Positions 1-11,340 are shown, numbered from the stretch's first letter. The stretch is 64,000 nt of DNA from Puccinia triticina (GCF_026914185.1 NC_070559.1:4810001-4874000); one strand, 5' to 3'. Notes: generated by a model not told the origin, from the sequence alone. Program-made: numbers and translations.

Positions 1-598
1 CGGCCCGGAGGGGGTGGCGGCCGCAGGGCCAAACCAATTGCCGGAGTCACAACCTCAAAGGCTCTCGAAGCCGAGATTCCGTTACTTGGGGCCGGGTGCG
101 AATGTGCCGCGAGCTTAACCAAGCCTCTCTGGAGAAGGGCCCTGCAGGGTCTCTGTCTCACAGAGACAGAGGCTGGCCCCTGCCCGCCCCTCAGAAGAGG
201 GACTGACTAAGTTCGAATGTGCCGTGGCATCAAGTTGTCCAGCCGCTGATCCGCTGCTCGGCCCGCCTCATTGTAGCTCCGGGCGGCACCCGCCTGCCAA
301 CACAAAAGGGAGGAATGACTGGGTTTGAGTCCGACGGGCAAATCACTCTTAGCAAAGTCCTTCCTGCCCTTGGAGCGGTAAAAGACTGGTCAGATTGCGC
401 CGATGGTTGGCACCATCCGGTCGGCCGGGACAGCGCCCCTCCAGGCTCCACAAAAGGATGGTCCGATGGAACCACTCAAATTTGCCAAATGATTACATAC
501 GTACTCTTTTTACACCTTGTAAACTCAACTTTTTCTTGTAGTTTAATTGCAGCTTTTGTCAATGGGATATGATCTACAGAAATCAGTTTTCATTCATC
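1..598. other. Unassigned repeat-like DNA
   Basis: No convincing gene. A short dyad lies near 146-186 (ggtctctgtctcacagagac). The motif 'gagcttaaccaagcctctct' near 110-130 resembles the CTTAAC..AAGYCYCTC terminal motif seen at several other places in the window, so part of this stretch is probably a small DNA-transposon fragment. The short ORFs on both strands show no recognisable domain. Confidence 0.4.
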
Positions 599-601
599 AT
601 C

Positions 602-847
602 CACAAAAAGTCAAGCAAGTGCCACCAGTTGACATATGAGAGCTCCAAGGGATCTGGTGATGGAACTTCAGCCTTTGTCATAGTTTCCCGTTGACCAAGC
701 TTCAATGCACAGTCACTGTGCATGATGCACCAGCACAGTGATTGTGCCAAAACAACCAATGCCTGCTTCAGTGGAGCTAGAACGGAAGTTACACAGGAGA
801 ATGCCTCATGTCAACTGCTGTCACTTGCCCGACTTTTTCTTGCAGTG
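602..847. mobile_element. CACTA-type MITE, copy A (246 bp)
   Basis: Terminal inverted repeats: the left end reads CACAAAAAGTCAAGCAAGTG and the reverse complement of the right end reads CACTGCAAGAAAAAGTCGGG. A 3-bp target duplication ATC lies at 599-601 and 848-850. The interior carries CACAGTGACTGTGCAT-like dyads. A second copy of the same 246-bp length lies at 8393-8638 in inverted orientation. CACTACAAGAAAA termini with 3-bp TSDs are characteristic of the CACTA (EnSpm) superfamily. The left end has lost about six bases relative to copy B. No coding capacity. Confidence 0.8.
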
Positions 848-850
848 ATC

Positions 851-1218
851 TGGTGTCCAAGATAAATATGGGGAGGACAAGAGAGCACTGCCCCATATTG
901 TGCATTTTCAAAGAGCATATGATTGTGCGGTGGGAGTAGGGAAATAACCGTGGGGGAGCCTGAACCATAGCGTGTTTATCACAGGGAATTATGGTGATGC
1001 TGTTCAGAAATGATAAGGAAGCAAATTGGATCATGGGAATCAAGATCAACCAGAGAGATCACCTGGGATCACTTATTTATTCACAGTGGAAACACCATTG
1101 ACCAACAAACTCAGATCACAGTAGATGGAAAAGTTGAAAATTCTTAGAGGGATATGCAAATTGCAGGCAAGCAAAAGAAGTACACCTACTTAGAGCAAAA
1201 ACAGAACAAGAGTCACTA
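851..1218. other. No recognised feature
   Basis: AT-moderate sequence with only short ORFs, no repeat family match elsewhere in the window and no recognisable protein. Confidence 0.4.
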
Positions 1219-1421
1219 GGGGTGTTCACCATTGAAATTCACAAAACTTAGGACACATTTTAAGGTGTTTCCAAACACATTTTTTTTGAAAAGAAGATGA
1301 TGAATAGGACTGATTGATCTGTACCTCTTGCTGCTGTGCATTTCACCAAAATTTTGAATTTTTTTTCTCAAAGGCCATCTTAAATTTGGCTCCAAAGTTT
1401 TGCAAAGTTCAATCATGAACC
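1219..1421. mobile_element. Degenerate TIR element related to the GGGGGTTCAC family
   Basis: The left end (ggggtgttcaccattgaa) pairs imperfectly with the right end (reverse complement gggggttcatgattgaac), and inner arms share aaaactt. The start resembles the TA-flanked MITE at 46456-46655. The right TSD is not clear, so this is a decayed copy with approximate limits. Confidence 0.45.
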
Positions 1422-1774
1422 CCCTGCACTGTGAAAAAAACTCGAGAAAGCGCTGTCAGTTGACATGCGCAATCCAGGGTGAGACTTCCAGGACATCCAC
1501 GTTCATTCCTTGATTAATCACAGGGCAGCTCAGCTAGCTCAGCATTGTAGCTCAGTATTTGCATGTGCCAAGCTCCTGAGCTGTACTGGTGCCCATTGGT
1601 CATCAACAAGGGGATGTATTTCCATACACATAATACAAGCCCTTGGAGGGAATTCCATCAGGTCGACCAGAATATGCGCCCATGTTGACTAGTAGTAAAC
1701 CCTCCCGTCCTAGGCGGGGTCAATAAGGCTAGATGAAAGGGCACTCATGTTGACCAGCCCATGTTGACCTATCA
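1422..1774. other. No recognised gene; left flank of hairpin array
   Basis: Contains scattered AGCTCAG motifs near 1525-1580 and short pieces such as catgttgac that foreshadow the downstream array. No gene seen. Confidence 0.3.
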
Positions 1775-2840
1775 GTCAACCGGGAGGGATCCCTCCTGGT
1801 CGACTATTGTATGTATCAGTTGTCCGGGAGGGATCCCTCCCGGTCGACTATTGTATGAACCTGTCGTCCGGGAGGGATCCCTCCCGTTCGACTGATATAG
1901 GGAATATTTGTCCGGGAGGCATCCCTCCCGGTCGAGAGGTTCATACAATAGTTGACCGGGAGGGATCCCTCCCGGAGGACTGATAAATGTATCAGTCGAC
2001 CAGGAGGGATCCCTCCCGGTCAACTGCTCCATACAACAGTCGTCCAGAAGGGATGCCTCCCGGACGACTGTTCTATGTATCAGTCCTCCGGGAGGGATCC
2101 CTCCCGGACAACAGGTTCATAAAATAGTCAACCGGGAGGGATGCCTCCCGGACGACTGATACATATATCAGTCCTCCGGGAAGCATACCTCCCGGTTGAC
2201 TGATACATAGAACAGTTGTCCGGGAGGGATCCCTTCCGGACGACTGTTGTATGGAGCAGTTGACCAGGAGGGATCCCTCCCGGAGGACTGATAAATGTAT
2301 CAGTCAACCGGGAGAGATCCCTCCTGGTCAACTATTGTATGAACCTCTCAACCGGGAGGGATGCCTCCTGGACAAATATTCCCTATATCACTTGAACGGG
2401 AGGGATCCCTCCCGGTCGACTACTGTATGTATCAGTTGTCCGGGAGGGATCCCTCCCAGTCAACTATTGTATGAAGCAGTCGACCGGGAGGGATATCTTT
2501 TGGTTGACTATTCTATCTATCAGTCAACCGGGAGGGATGCCTCCCGGACAACTTTTCCATGTATTAGTTGACTGGGAGGGATCCCTTCCAGTCGACTATC
2601 ATATGTCTTTGTTGGACGGGAGGGATCCCTCCGAGTCAAGTACTGTATGAAGCAGCCAACCGGGAGAGGTCCCTCTTGGTCGACTGTTCTATGTACATAT
2701 TTGTCAACCAGGAGGGATTCTTCCCAGTCAAAAATTGTATGAAGCAGTTGTCCGGGAGGTATCAGGATCCCTCCTGGACAACTATTCTATGTATCAGTCA
2801 ACCGGGAGTATCAGTTGACCAGGAGGGATCCCTCTCGGTG
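1775..2840. repeat. Hairpin array, GGGAGGGATCCCTCCC type, 44-bp period
   Basis: About 24 tandem units. The self-complementary core GGGAGGGATCCCTCCC recurs at 1782, 1826, 1870, 1914, 1958 and 2002, exactly 44 bp apart. It alternates with a second, degenerate dyad built from GTCGAC/GTTGAC/GTCGTCC flanking a variable 'tattgtatgaac' linker. Each unit can therefore fold as two hairpins. ORFs inside (60-140 aa, both strands) are translations of the repeat, not genes. No enclosing TIR element was found for this array. Confidence 0.9.
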
Positions 2841-3304
2841 AACATGGGTGGATTTTGCCTAGTCGGTTGGCTGGGGGGATTCCTCCTGCTTGAAAAAGGT
2901 GCTGACATGTACCTAGGTGCTACTGCCGTGCCAGCTGAGCAACTCAAAAGTGAGTGCACTAAGTTAAGGTGCAGCTGGTGTGGCTAAGTAGAGTCTTAAA
3001 ATACTGCTTAGCCTGGGCTGTTGAGCAACTTCCAAATATTCCAGGTTGCACCACCCTGGGATTTGCTTTGTATCAGGCTTGTTTCAAGGGGGACTGAACT
3101 CCAATATACTGCATGTCAACTGACACCAGTTTCTCGAGTATTTTTTCATAGTGCTGCTGTGTCCATCTGGAGCCTGTCTTATGTCCAGCTCCCCCGTCCA
3201 AAAAGGCCAACAAATGTGGTCAGCAGGGGGATGGGATGTGCACGCCCGGACCACCTTTGGGCCTGTCTGTTTCATGGTTGATGTTGCTGGCACGGCAGCT
3301 GCTG
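2841..3304. other. No recognised gene
   Basis: Sequence between the hairpin array and the small TIR-like module at 3307. Short overlapping ORFs of 86-90 aa occur on both strands without any domain. Nothing supported. Confidence 0.3.
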
Positions 3305-3306
3305 CA

Positions 3307-3475
3307 AACTTAACCCAAGTCCCTCGCTGCTGCGGGCGTCTGGTCTTGCGAAGCAAGCCTCTAATAGCCCTCGGCAGGAGGGACTTGCGCCTTATCGACC
3401 CGTTTTGCGGGGGCTAGATTTTAAATTTAGGTGGCAGGAATTTTCAAACCTTTATAATTCCTTGCTTCCGTAACA
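3307..3475. mobile_element. CAAACTTAAC-AAGTCCCTC module (Mutator-like TIR relative)
   Basis: Starts caaacttaacccaagtccct and contains a dyad (aagtccctcgctgctgcggg ... ggagggacttgcgcc). It aligns over about 170 bp with the left end of the 9-bp-TSD element at 54694-55838. No partner TIR is visible nearby, so it is a truncated or solo end of that family. Confidence 0.6.
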
Positions 3476-4547
3476 TTTTGTGGAATAAATTACCTTGGGT
3501 GATAGCCCTGCTTCTTGCCATCCTCTGCACCAAAACTGTGCTCAATCATGATGATCCTTCCTCTCCAAATAAATTTCCCCATTAAATACAAACTTGAAAT
3601 CCATTGGACTTTGTTTACAGAGGGGGTCCATGAATATCTAAGCAGGTCCAAGGGCACGAGCATATATACATAACGGTCATCTAGCGATCTAAACGTGAAA
3701 CCAAGATCACATAATTCTGCTGCTGACCAGCACACTGAAAGAACCGGATGGCGGGCACATTGCTTCCTCTCCTTGCAGTACGAAGCGTTCGTCTTGTATC
3801 GAATTGCTGCTCTATTTTTGGTGCTACGTACAATAAAAAAAACGCAAGAGTATGCATATGTATAGGGATTGAATAATGGTGGAGCAGAAGAAATAAAGAT
3901 AAGAAATAAAGATAAGATATGAAGGTCGGTCGGTAGGGATCATCTACATGCCGTTCTTGGGAAGCGGATCGACCGGGGCTGCGTGGTGTATGTGCATCTA
4001 TCTATGGTTCGCGATCTGGGTCTCGTCATGGTGGCCCGGATGTCAATGGTGAGCAGATCAAAATATCTCAAAGAAATTCAAGAACAAAGAGAGGGAGAGG
4101 GAGAGAGAAGGGGCAGGATTATGTACTGAAGTATGCACAAAAGAGGCGTGGATCGGAGAGAGGAACGCGCCCGGCCACGAAAAAGAAAAGCACAGCACGG
4201 CCGAAAGAAAAACATATGGACACACACGACGCGCGGGGAACAACGCATCGGGAAAGGAAGAAGGCTCGAAGACATACACACATCTGCCGCAAGAAGCACC
4301 AAAAGAAGAACGATTAACGCGGGGAGGAGCCCCAGGGAAGACGCAGAGAGACCAAGAGTTTGGAAGAGAGGAAGCCCAAGAGGAAGAACCAATCACAAAG
4401 AGAGAGAAAGAGGTTGTGTGTGTGGGTTTGAGAGAGAGAGAGGAGTATCGAGTACAAACGAGTACATGTGTGCCAGAACGTGAGATAAATAAACCGAGGC
4501 GAAAGAGGCGTATATAAAGCGAGAGTGGGAAGGTGGGGGAGGGGGAG
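3476..4547. other. 3' flank of the GC-rich membrane-protein gene; no other gene seen
   Basis: Seen from the minus strand this is the region downstream of the stop codon at 4548. 4080-4450 is strongly purine-rich on the plus strand (pyrimidine-rich on the transcribed sense strand) with GA microsatellite stretches near 4430. ORFs here are low-complexity. Untranslated or intergenic DNA is the simplest reading. Confidence 0.4.
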
Positions 4548-7169
4548 CTATTCGACGTAGGGCGGGACGATCGAGGAGACGGTGAATCCGGTGAGGTCGG
4601 TCCTATCGACGAAGGCATGCGGGGACGGGGCGGGGTCGGGAGGGGAGGCGGGGCGGGGTCGGGTCGCGGGGGCGTCGAGGGAGAGCGAGTGGCAGAGGAT
4701 GAGCGGGGGGGCGGAGGCCTCGACTGGGGCGCCGGCTATGGGCCCGGATGCGGGCGGAGGGCCGGCGGCGAAGAGCGGGGCGGCGGCGGAGGCGGGGTCG
4801 AAGCGGATGATGAACTGGGCCGGGGGCGCGGGCAGACGGTCGTGGGTGAGCGACGACTGGCCCACCAGTCCATCGTCCATCGGGTCCTGCGGGTGCGGGG
4901 GGTGGAGGCGAGGCTTCTCGTCGAGCGCGAACGGGTCGTCGTCTCCTTCGGCAACCAGAGGCGGCGCAGAGGGCCGCTCGACACCCGAGCCCGTCGCCGT
5001 GGTCGGAGTGCTGCGCTCGAGGAGCCCGGGGAGAGCCAGGCTGGGCCGACGACTGTCGCCGGGCGACTGCTCGTGCTCGGCCGCCAGCGCCTTGTCGCCC
5101 GGCGTCGAGCGGGAACCCATGGCGGGAGTGGAGCCCATCCTGAGCAGCGACTTGAGGACGAGCTTGTCGTCGGTGGCCACATGGGCGACGAACGGGGCCC
5201 GGTCGATGGCGTCTTCGGGCTCCTGGTCGGGCTCTCGACGGGGCCGAGGGTCGGGGGCATCAGGGGGCCCCGCAAGCTCGGCCGACATCCGCTGTTTCTC
5301 CGCCATCCGACTGCTGCCTTCGCCCGTCGTCGTCGTCGTCGTCGTCGTCGGTCCGGGGCCTCCGATCCGGCCCGAGTACGCTGGCGGCAGCGGCTCGCCG
5401 CTCGGGTCTGTCCCCGGGAGATGGGGGGCGTCGTGGTGGGCCAGGCTCGGCCGGGAGCCCGACGAGGGCTGGATCGATCGACTGCGCGGCCGCGTCCGCT
5501 CCTCCGCCGTCGTCTGGGGCCCGTACACGTCCATCACCGGGAGTGGGGGGATCGAGAAGTGCAGGTCGGGCAGGGATGCGGGCGAGCTGGACGCAAGCAC
5601 GGGCGGCCCGCGATGGGACGACGAGCTGGTCGAGCTGCGTGCCCGGATGATTTCGCGGCAGGAGCGGTAGTTCGGGTCCACGCTTGCCCGGCCTGGCTCC
5701 GTCTGTCGTCCCGCGGCGGCCCACGTCGGATCTGTGGGGATCGGCCAGGCCGGCCGCTCGTCTTCTGCCCGCTGCTGGCCCCTCCGCTGATCGCTCCGCG
5801 TCCGCCTCCTCCGTGGGGAGGGCTCGGACATCGTCGTCGAGTACGTCCGCGACAGGAGATCGTCCGCCGGCGGCCGTTCGTCGGCCAGCTCGGCCACACT
5901 CTCGACCGCCCGGATCGTCTGGGCCCCCGATGATGAGCCTCCTCCTGCGGGAGACGATTCGGGGGGCGGGAGCGTCGGGAATTGGGCGGGTGTGAAGGTG
6001 GAAACTGGGCAGACGTTGCGGGAAGGGGGTAAGTAAAAAGACAAGGTGAGAGAGAGAGCGGAAGGAGCAGCAGACGGACCGGTGGAGGAGGGGTTCCGAT
6101 GGATGGGCACGCTCAGGAGGCCGTTGAGGGTTTGGTGGTTGGGCTCGGCGGTCTCGTCGCTCTGCGATTCGGTGCGATGAGAGTGGGTGCGTCTGCGGGC
6201 GAGGGCGTCGCCGGTGCATCGGAAGCTGCTAGTGGAGTTGAAGCTGGCGGAGCGTCTGGCCTCGCCGACGACGATGAGGGAGGGGGGCGGGGGCTCGTTG
6301 GGCTTTGAGGAGGGCAGGATGGAGATCCTGCTGATCCGGGCCTGGGTTTTCCCCCTGGGGGAGCGGAAGACCTTGACGAGGGTGAGCTGGCTGAGTTTGC
6401 GGGGGACGAGTCGGTGCTTGAGCTGCTTGGCTTGCAGGCCCCGTCCCTCCTCGATCTCCGCCGGGCTGAGCTTGCTGCTGGTGGAGGTCGGGTGGCTGTG
6501 GGAGGGATGGTGGTCGGCTGGAGAGTGTGCGGCGGCGGGGTCGAGGAGGCCTTCCTTGAGCTGGGTCTTCCGCCGGCCACGGGCTCTCCTCCGGGCGACC
6601 AGACAGACGACGGTGCTGAGGACGGCGACGGCGATGAGCAGACTGGCGACGACGATGACCGAGGTGGCGTAGAGCGGGCCGCGCTTGGAGGTGTGGTTCC
6701 ATCCGGCGGGCAGATACAGCTTCTGGCTGGCGGTGGTGTTCGCCGGCGTCGTTGTGGATGAGCTGTTGAGCGGGGCGGCGTCGTACTGGAGGCTGGCGGG
6801 GGTGCCGTTGAGGGCGGAGGCATGGTGGACGAGCGAGGGGGTGGAGGGTGGCTGGCTGGGGGCCTGGTCGAGCGAGCGGGGGCGATGGCGCTGGCTGGAT
6901 CCGGAGAGGCCGTAGAGGTTCCACTGGAGCGGAAGCGAGAGAGAGAGAGTCAGCTCGCAGGACAGGGGACAGGAGGTGGGCTGGGCTCGGCTGACGTTGT
7001 CTGAGAGCACCCAGCGGCCGTTCAGGTTTTCGTAGAAGGACGGGATCGGAGCCTTGGCGCTGACGGGCACGGGGTGTTCTCGCTGGCGGGTGTTTGTGTT
7101 TGTGTTGGTGGAGTGCATGTTGGGGTTGGCATGGCTGGGCTGGAGGCTGAAGAGGAAGCTGCTGGCCAT
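4548..7169 (-). CDS. Putative single-pass membrane protein with long Ser/Pro-rich cytoplasmic tail
   Basis: A single open frame of 873 codons in a very GC-rich island. Residues 1-165 form a Ser/Thr/Asn-rich segment with N-glycosylation sequons at about N135, N144 and N158. One hydrophobic helix follows at about 167-192 (VIVVASLLIAVAVLSTVVCL) and ends in a basic stop-transfer stretch (ARRRARGRRK). The remaining 680 residues are disordered, rich in Ser, Pro and Arg, with an eight-Thr run and a PPAY motif (about 595-598) that could bind WW domains of Rsp5/Nedd4 ligases. The topology resembles fungal surface-sensor or Axl2/SKG6-like proteins, but I recognise no named family. The first Met is not followed by a good signal peptide, so a 5' exon may be missing; 7384-7290 on the minus strand encodes a hydrophobic start (TTIIPAVLFLCVLS) in another frame. 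Overlapping ORFs on the plus strand are GC-driven shadows. Confidence 0.6.
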   Translation of the reverse strand: MASSFLFSLQPSHANPNMHSTNTNTNTRQREHPVPVSAKAPIPSFYENLNGRWVLSDNVSRAQPTSCPLSCELTLSLSLPLQWNLYGLSGSSQRHRPRSLDQAPSQPPSTPSLVHHASALNGTPASLQYDAAPLNSSSTTTPANTTASQKLYLPAGWNHTSKRGPLYATSVIVVASLLIAVAVLSTVVCLVARRRARGRRKTQLKEGLLDPAAAHSPADHHPSHSHPTSTSSKLSPAEIEEGRGLQAKQLKHRLVPRKLSQLTLVKVFRSPRGKTQARISRISILPSSKPNEPPPPSLIVVGEARRSASFNSTSSFRCTGDALARRRTHSHRTESQSDETAEPNHQTLNGLLSVPIHRNPSSTGPSAAPSALSLTLSFYLPPSRNVCPVSTFTPAQFPTLPPPESSPAGGGSSSGAQTIRAVESVAELADERPPADDLLSRTYSTTMSEPSPRRRRTRSDQRRGQQRAEDERPAWPIPTDPTWAAAGRQTEPGRASVDPNYRSCREIIRARSSTSSSSHRGPPVLASSSPASLPDLHFSIPPLPVMDVYGPQTTAEERTRPRSRSIQPSSGSRPSLAHHDAPHLPGTDPSGEPLPPAYSGRIGGPGPTTTTTTTTGEGSSRMAEKQRMSAELAGPPDAPDPRPRREPDQEPEDAIDRAPFVAHVATDDKLVLKSLLRMGSTPAMGSRSTPGDKALAAEHEQSPGDSRRPSLALPGLLERSTPTTATGSGVERPSAPPLVAEGDDDPFALDEKPRLHPPHPQDPMDDGLVGQSSLTHDRLPAPPAQFIIRFDPASAAAPLFAAGPPPASGPIAGAPVEASAPPLILCHSLSLDAPATRPRPASPPDPAPSPHAFVDRTDLTGFTVSSIVPPYVE
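5322..5352. repeat. GTC trinucleotide run coding for poly-Thr
   Basis: A run of cgt/gtc triplets that reads as eight threonines in the minus-strand membrane-protein frame. Length polymorphism here would be in-frame. Confidence 0.7.
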
Positions 7170-7384
7170 CGCAGTCGGAGTGGTTCGCAGAGGAGCCTCG
7201 GCGCCAATCCCCGCGGACGAACCCCCTCAGACAAACCACACCACCTCAGACACTGTATCCACACCTCACTCACCCATCCCCATCCCCATACACACTGGTC
7301 CTGATGTGACAGCACACATAGGAAAAGCACAGCTGGGATTATTGTAGTACAGCACTGTTGGAAAGCCCAATGTCGCAGAGTCAA

Positions 7385-8392
7385 CTGGATTGTCTGGTAT
7401 GTGATCTTTGCTCACTCGCTGGAACAGTGCATTGGTCATTCAAGTTTCAGCAGACACAGCCTGAAATGGTGGTCAATTAGCCGGTGTTTTGGGGAGTAGG
7501 AGGCTGGTGATCCCAGCAAGTGATGCCTGGCTTCACACAGAATGATCATGGGGTACTCCCCACCTCCCTGAAGGTGTAGTGAATTAACAAACCACTTGGC
7601 AATCTTGTGAGGGTTGATGAGCTGCTACCAACAAGTGTGATTCTGACAGACAAGTGGTATCGGGAAGACTTCAGTGTTGTGTGATTATGTATAGTCAAGA
7701 AAAACAAACGTGGGCAGGGATAACTAGTCTAAAGATGATTGGATGGGAACACACACACCTTGGCTTCCAACTACCTTGAAAGACCAGTGTGATTGCAATG
7801 GAAAAAAAATTGGAAGCAGTCAGCGGGCTTTGAAGGCATTGAGGTGAGGATGTGGAGGGGAGCAGCGGAGTGTCACCAATGGGAGGTGGGGACAATGGGG
7901 GTGTTGAGGAGTCTGTTAATCTGCTACCATGATGTATCACCACAGTGTGGAGGGCTGTTGGACTGACTTGTGAGCACTGGTAAAGAGAGGCCATTCAACA
8001 AAGGTTTTCATCAGCAACTAGCCAGCTAGTTTTGGTTTTGGTTGTTGTGGGAAACTTGGGCTGACATGTTGCAACATCAGCAACACAGTCAATCAGCTGA
8101 GCTGCTAAAAAGCCAGAAGTGAGCTGGCCCAATGGTGCTTATGAAAGTATTGACACTCCTGATTTCTGGGGCTCCAACTGTTATGGCTTGGAGAAAGAGT
8201 GATGGGATGAGTAAGCTGTTGGAGTTTGGTAAGACAGGTGCCTTTCATTAATTGTTAGTGGGCCCGTCATTGTAGGAATTGCCACATTCCCAATTTCAGA
8301 GACAGGCATTTTGCAATCTGGCACAGGAAAGTATGAACTTTTGGGGTTGGTCAGTTTTTTCTCAACTTTGAACAGAGGTGGATTGCTGCTTA
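7385..8392. other. Intergenic, no gene recognised
   Basis: Putative upstream region of the minus-strand membrane-protein gene. Only short, domain-free ORFs. No repeat family identified. Confidence 0.4.
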
Positions 8393-8638
8393 CACTGCAA
8401 GCTTAAAAAGTCAGGCAAGTGGCAGCAGTTGACACATTCTCCTGTGTAACTTCCATTCTAGCTCCACTCAAGCAGACATTATTATTATTTTGGCACAGTG
8501 ACTGTGCATCATGCACAGTGACTGTGCATTGAAGCTTGGTCAAAGGCATACTATAACAAAGGCTGAAGTTCCATCACCAGATTCCTTAGAGCTCTCATAT
8601 GTCAACTGGTGGCACTTGCTTGACTTTTTCTTGTAGTG
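8393..8638. mobile_element. CACTA-type MITE, copy B (246 bp)
   Basis: Ends CACTGCAAG... and (reverse complement) CACTACAAGAAAAAGTCAAG. A 3-bp TSD TTA lies at 8390-8392 and 8639-8641. The interior is shared with copy A (602-847), which lies in inverted orientation. It contains two CACAGTGACTGTGCAT dyads. Non-coding. Confidence 0.85.
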
Positions 8639-9992
8639 TTACGTGTGCTGAAGTGCCTGAGTTGAGAATAACACCATTGCATGATGGCATCAGAGGTTGA
8701 CCCCATGTTGGCTCCCACATCAGAGTGCGGTTGGGTGTGCTCTGTGGTGTATGCTGTTGTCAAGCAGGCCCTGGCAAACACCTCTGACAGAGGGACCTAG
8801 GGAAGAATGGTTTTTTTTTTTTTGGCCTGACAGGTTTTTCAAATTTGGCAGGGAGAATACAAAAAATTGAATAACTTTTCATCCATACCAGTTATACATG
8901 GAAAAGATGATGCAAAAGGCTTTGATCTTGCCATTCTCCTCATCAATTTTGGTGATCACTTCTCACCACCTTCCCCCAAAAATTTGCATCCAAAGACCAA
9001 AATTGTGCCATTTTGTGTACATGGCTGTGAGGGGCTGCAAAATGCATTTCCCCTTGATGGCCAATATTGTTCATCAAAGATACTGTGTACTCCCCTTGAT
9101 GACCGTTAGTTGTCAAAGAGACTGTTTACTCCCCTTGATGAACATTAGTCATCAAAGAGTGTCAGCCTTAGAGCCAGCACAGCTGGCCTAAAGTCTGCCT
9201 TTTCTACTCTTTTACACCTAAATCCCATTATATCTTTTTCATCTTAAGATTTATCCTTATTTTGACTTCATATTCTGTTTCCTCATGCAATTTTAACCCT
9301 AGTTACAACTTACCATTTCTTTGTAACTCTACTCCTTCCCTGAGTTCTTGAGTTGTGGCGCGCATGCGCAGTTGTGACGTGTAAGTGCTACCAGGCGCGC
9401 CAACCACATGTACATATGTAATTACATAAGGAAACTGTGAAGATTTTTGAAGTCAGGATCCCCCTTGCCTCAGGAGGATCTACAGAATTCAGCAGACCAG
9501 AACCACACCTCCAGACAGCCCAGGATCACCAGAAAAAGACCACTACACCCCCAGTATTACCCACAGGAATATTGACAGTTAGTACCCTTTCATTGACCCT
9601 TGCTTATCTCAGAGGAGTTCCTCTCTGTCTCTTTGACTGCTTTCTCTCCTCTCTTGTTTGCTTCTCTCCTCTTTGATCACAGGTACATATACCTTGTCAG
9701 CTGGCTACGCAGCGCAAGCCAGCATAACACATATAAAAGCAGTTATAAATAATACTAAATTAATATGTCACATATGAGTGACTCAGAAGTAACAGTTTGG
9801 TGACAGATATTTATGTGAACTGTCACCTATAATATAAATAAATAATAAAACAAAGAAAATAGAGTATATTTATTGAAAGGTGCACACTTAATGAATTATA
9901 ATCCATCTACGCTAGCACCAAAGAAGTTACAGGTTACATGTGTTAGAACAGGTCTGGGTGGATAAGAATCCACACCCCCGTGCGCAAGCCGC
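8639..9992. other. No gene recognised; minor hairpin motifs
   Basis: 9050-9165 holds three degenerate copies of the 'ccccttgatga..tcatcaaag' hairpin motif that recurs in the large arrays. 9340-9400 has a GC-rich patch (gcgcgcatgcgc, ggcgcgcc). 9590-9690 is pyrimidine-rich. No coding sequence can be supported. Confidence 0.35.
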
Positions 9993-11025
9993 TGTGGAAC
10001 TACTCAAAGGGGAGAATAGAGCTTGGAAGGGAAATGGATAGCAACACTAGTACTAATGTAAGCTATGCAAGGGTGCTGATGAGGCTGCCTTCCTGACTAA
10101 TGCTGAGGGGATGAGAGTAACACTAAGAAAAAGAAGAAAGAAAAGGGTGTGGCTTGAGTTCTACTAATCCTTAGTGAGGTCTAGAATAAGGAGTTTATGT
10201 ATATCAATCAATTTCTAGTTGGAATACCACAAGCTTGAGGATGAGGTGAGTGGAAATGAGGGTTGTGAGCAAAATGTGCAAAGGATGAGAGGTTGAGAGC
10301 AAAGTATGTAATGGGGTTCAATTCTGAGTTCAAGATGGGAGGTGATAGCAAAGATATGCAAGTGATGATAGTCTAGTAAAGAGTACAATCTGAGGAGAAG
10401 GGTAAGAGCCAAGTGTGCAAGTGATGAGATTTATACTATGGGGGGGGGGGGGATAATCCAAAACAAACCAGCATGAGGGGGAAGTACAGCAGCTGAGGGG
10501 AGTTTATAAGTGAAAGAAACCACAGGGGGGTACAAGTATGAGCACAGACATGGGAATTCTGGCTATGGGAAGAAAGACTGTACAAATGGGGAAGGTGATG
10601 TGAACATAGTAACAGCTTGTAATGATGAGCACTACTAAAAGAGGTGAGCACAGATCCAATGATGCAATGTGTGCAAATAGGGATAGTACATAATGAGTAA
10701 TGTCTGTAAAGGGTTTAATATGTGAGAAAGTAACTGTAAGAGGAAAGTACTGTAATGATTTAAGTCAGTTACTAATGAAATGAGTGTTGTAACCAATGAA
10801 GACTGTAGGTTTTCTGTAAATCTTATATCCTTTATAACTATTGAACCATTGAAGATAAAGGGGTACTATGTGTGAGTGACTATAGGTGAAATTTGGCTTA
10901 GAATCTGAATATGCAATAATAATGAGGTATTTGTGAAGGGTTATAAGAAGATGGGCAATGTAATGATGAATATATGTAAAGAAAAGCAATAAAATACTAC
11001 TTATGGTTTGGAATGGAGCACCACA
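9993..11025 (-). repeat. Left LTR (3' LTR in element orientation)
   Basis: Starts tgtggaactactcaaagggg and ends ggagcaccaca. It includes a G-run of 13 at about 10440-10452. Nearly identical to 12899-13930, which indicates a recent insertion or gene conversion. ORFs repeated in both copies are LTR translations. Confidence 0.85.
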
Positions 11026-11099
11026 TCCTCCCCCAACTTATTGTCTGTCCCCAGGCAATGCACCAAAGAGAAGGGTGATCCAGAAAGATTTGAAGAATG

Positions 11100-11340
11100 T
11101 TGAGTCCAAGAGTCCAAGGTCCAAAGTCCAGTGTTCCTCCTCCAAAAGGTGAAATCCAAAGTCCTGAGTAGCAGTCCAAATCCAGAGTCCAGTGTCCAAA
11201 GCCAAATAGAATCCAAGTATAATCCAAGTCCAGTATATCCAAGTCCAATCCAAAGTCCAATAGTCCTATGTATCCAGAGTATCCATAGTCCAGTATCCAA
11301 TCAAAAAGAGTCCAGTTTCCAAAAGAAGGTCCAATTATCA
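11100..11340. repeat. Degenerate GTCCAAA/GTCCAGA short tandem repeat
   Basis: Dense runs of about 10-bp units based on agtccaaagtcc / agtccagtgtcc lie inside the non-autonomous LTR element. On the minus strand they read as artificial Trp/Leu/Gly-rich ORFs. Confidence 0.7.

Noticed and set aside
1775..2840. Enclosing TIR element for the GGGAGGGATCCC array
   Set aside because: I compared about 300 bp on each side and found no convincing inverted ends or duplication.
4533..5933. 466-codon plus-strand ORF opposite the membrane-protein gene
   Set aside because: Arg/Gly-rich low-complexity translation expected from the antisense of GC-rich coding DNA. The minus frame has a coherent signal of TM helix, sequons and a longer open frame.
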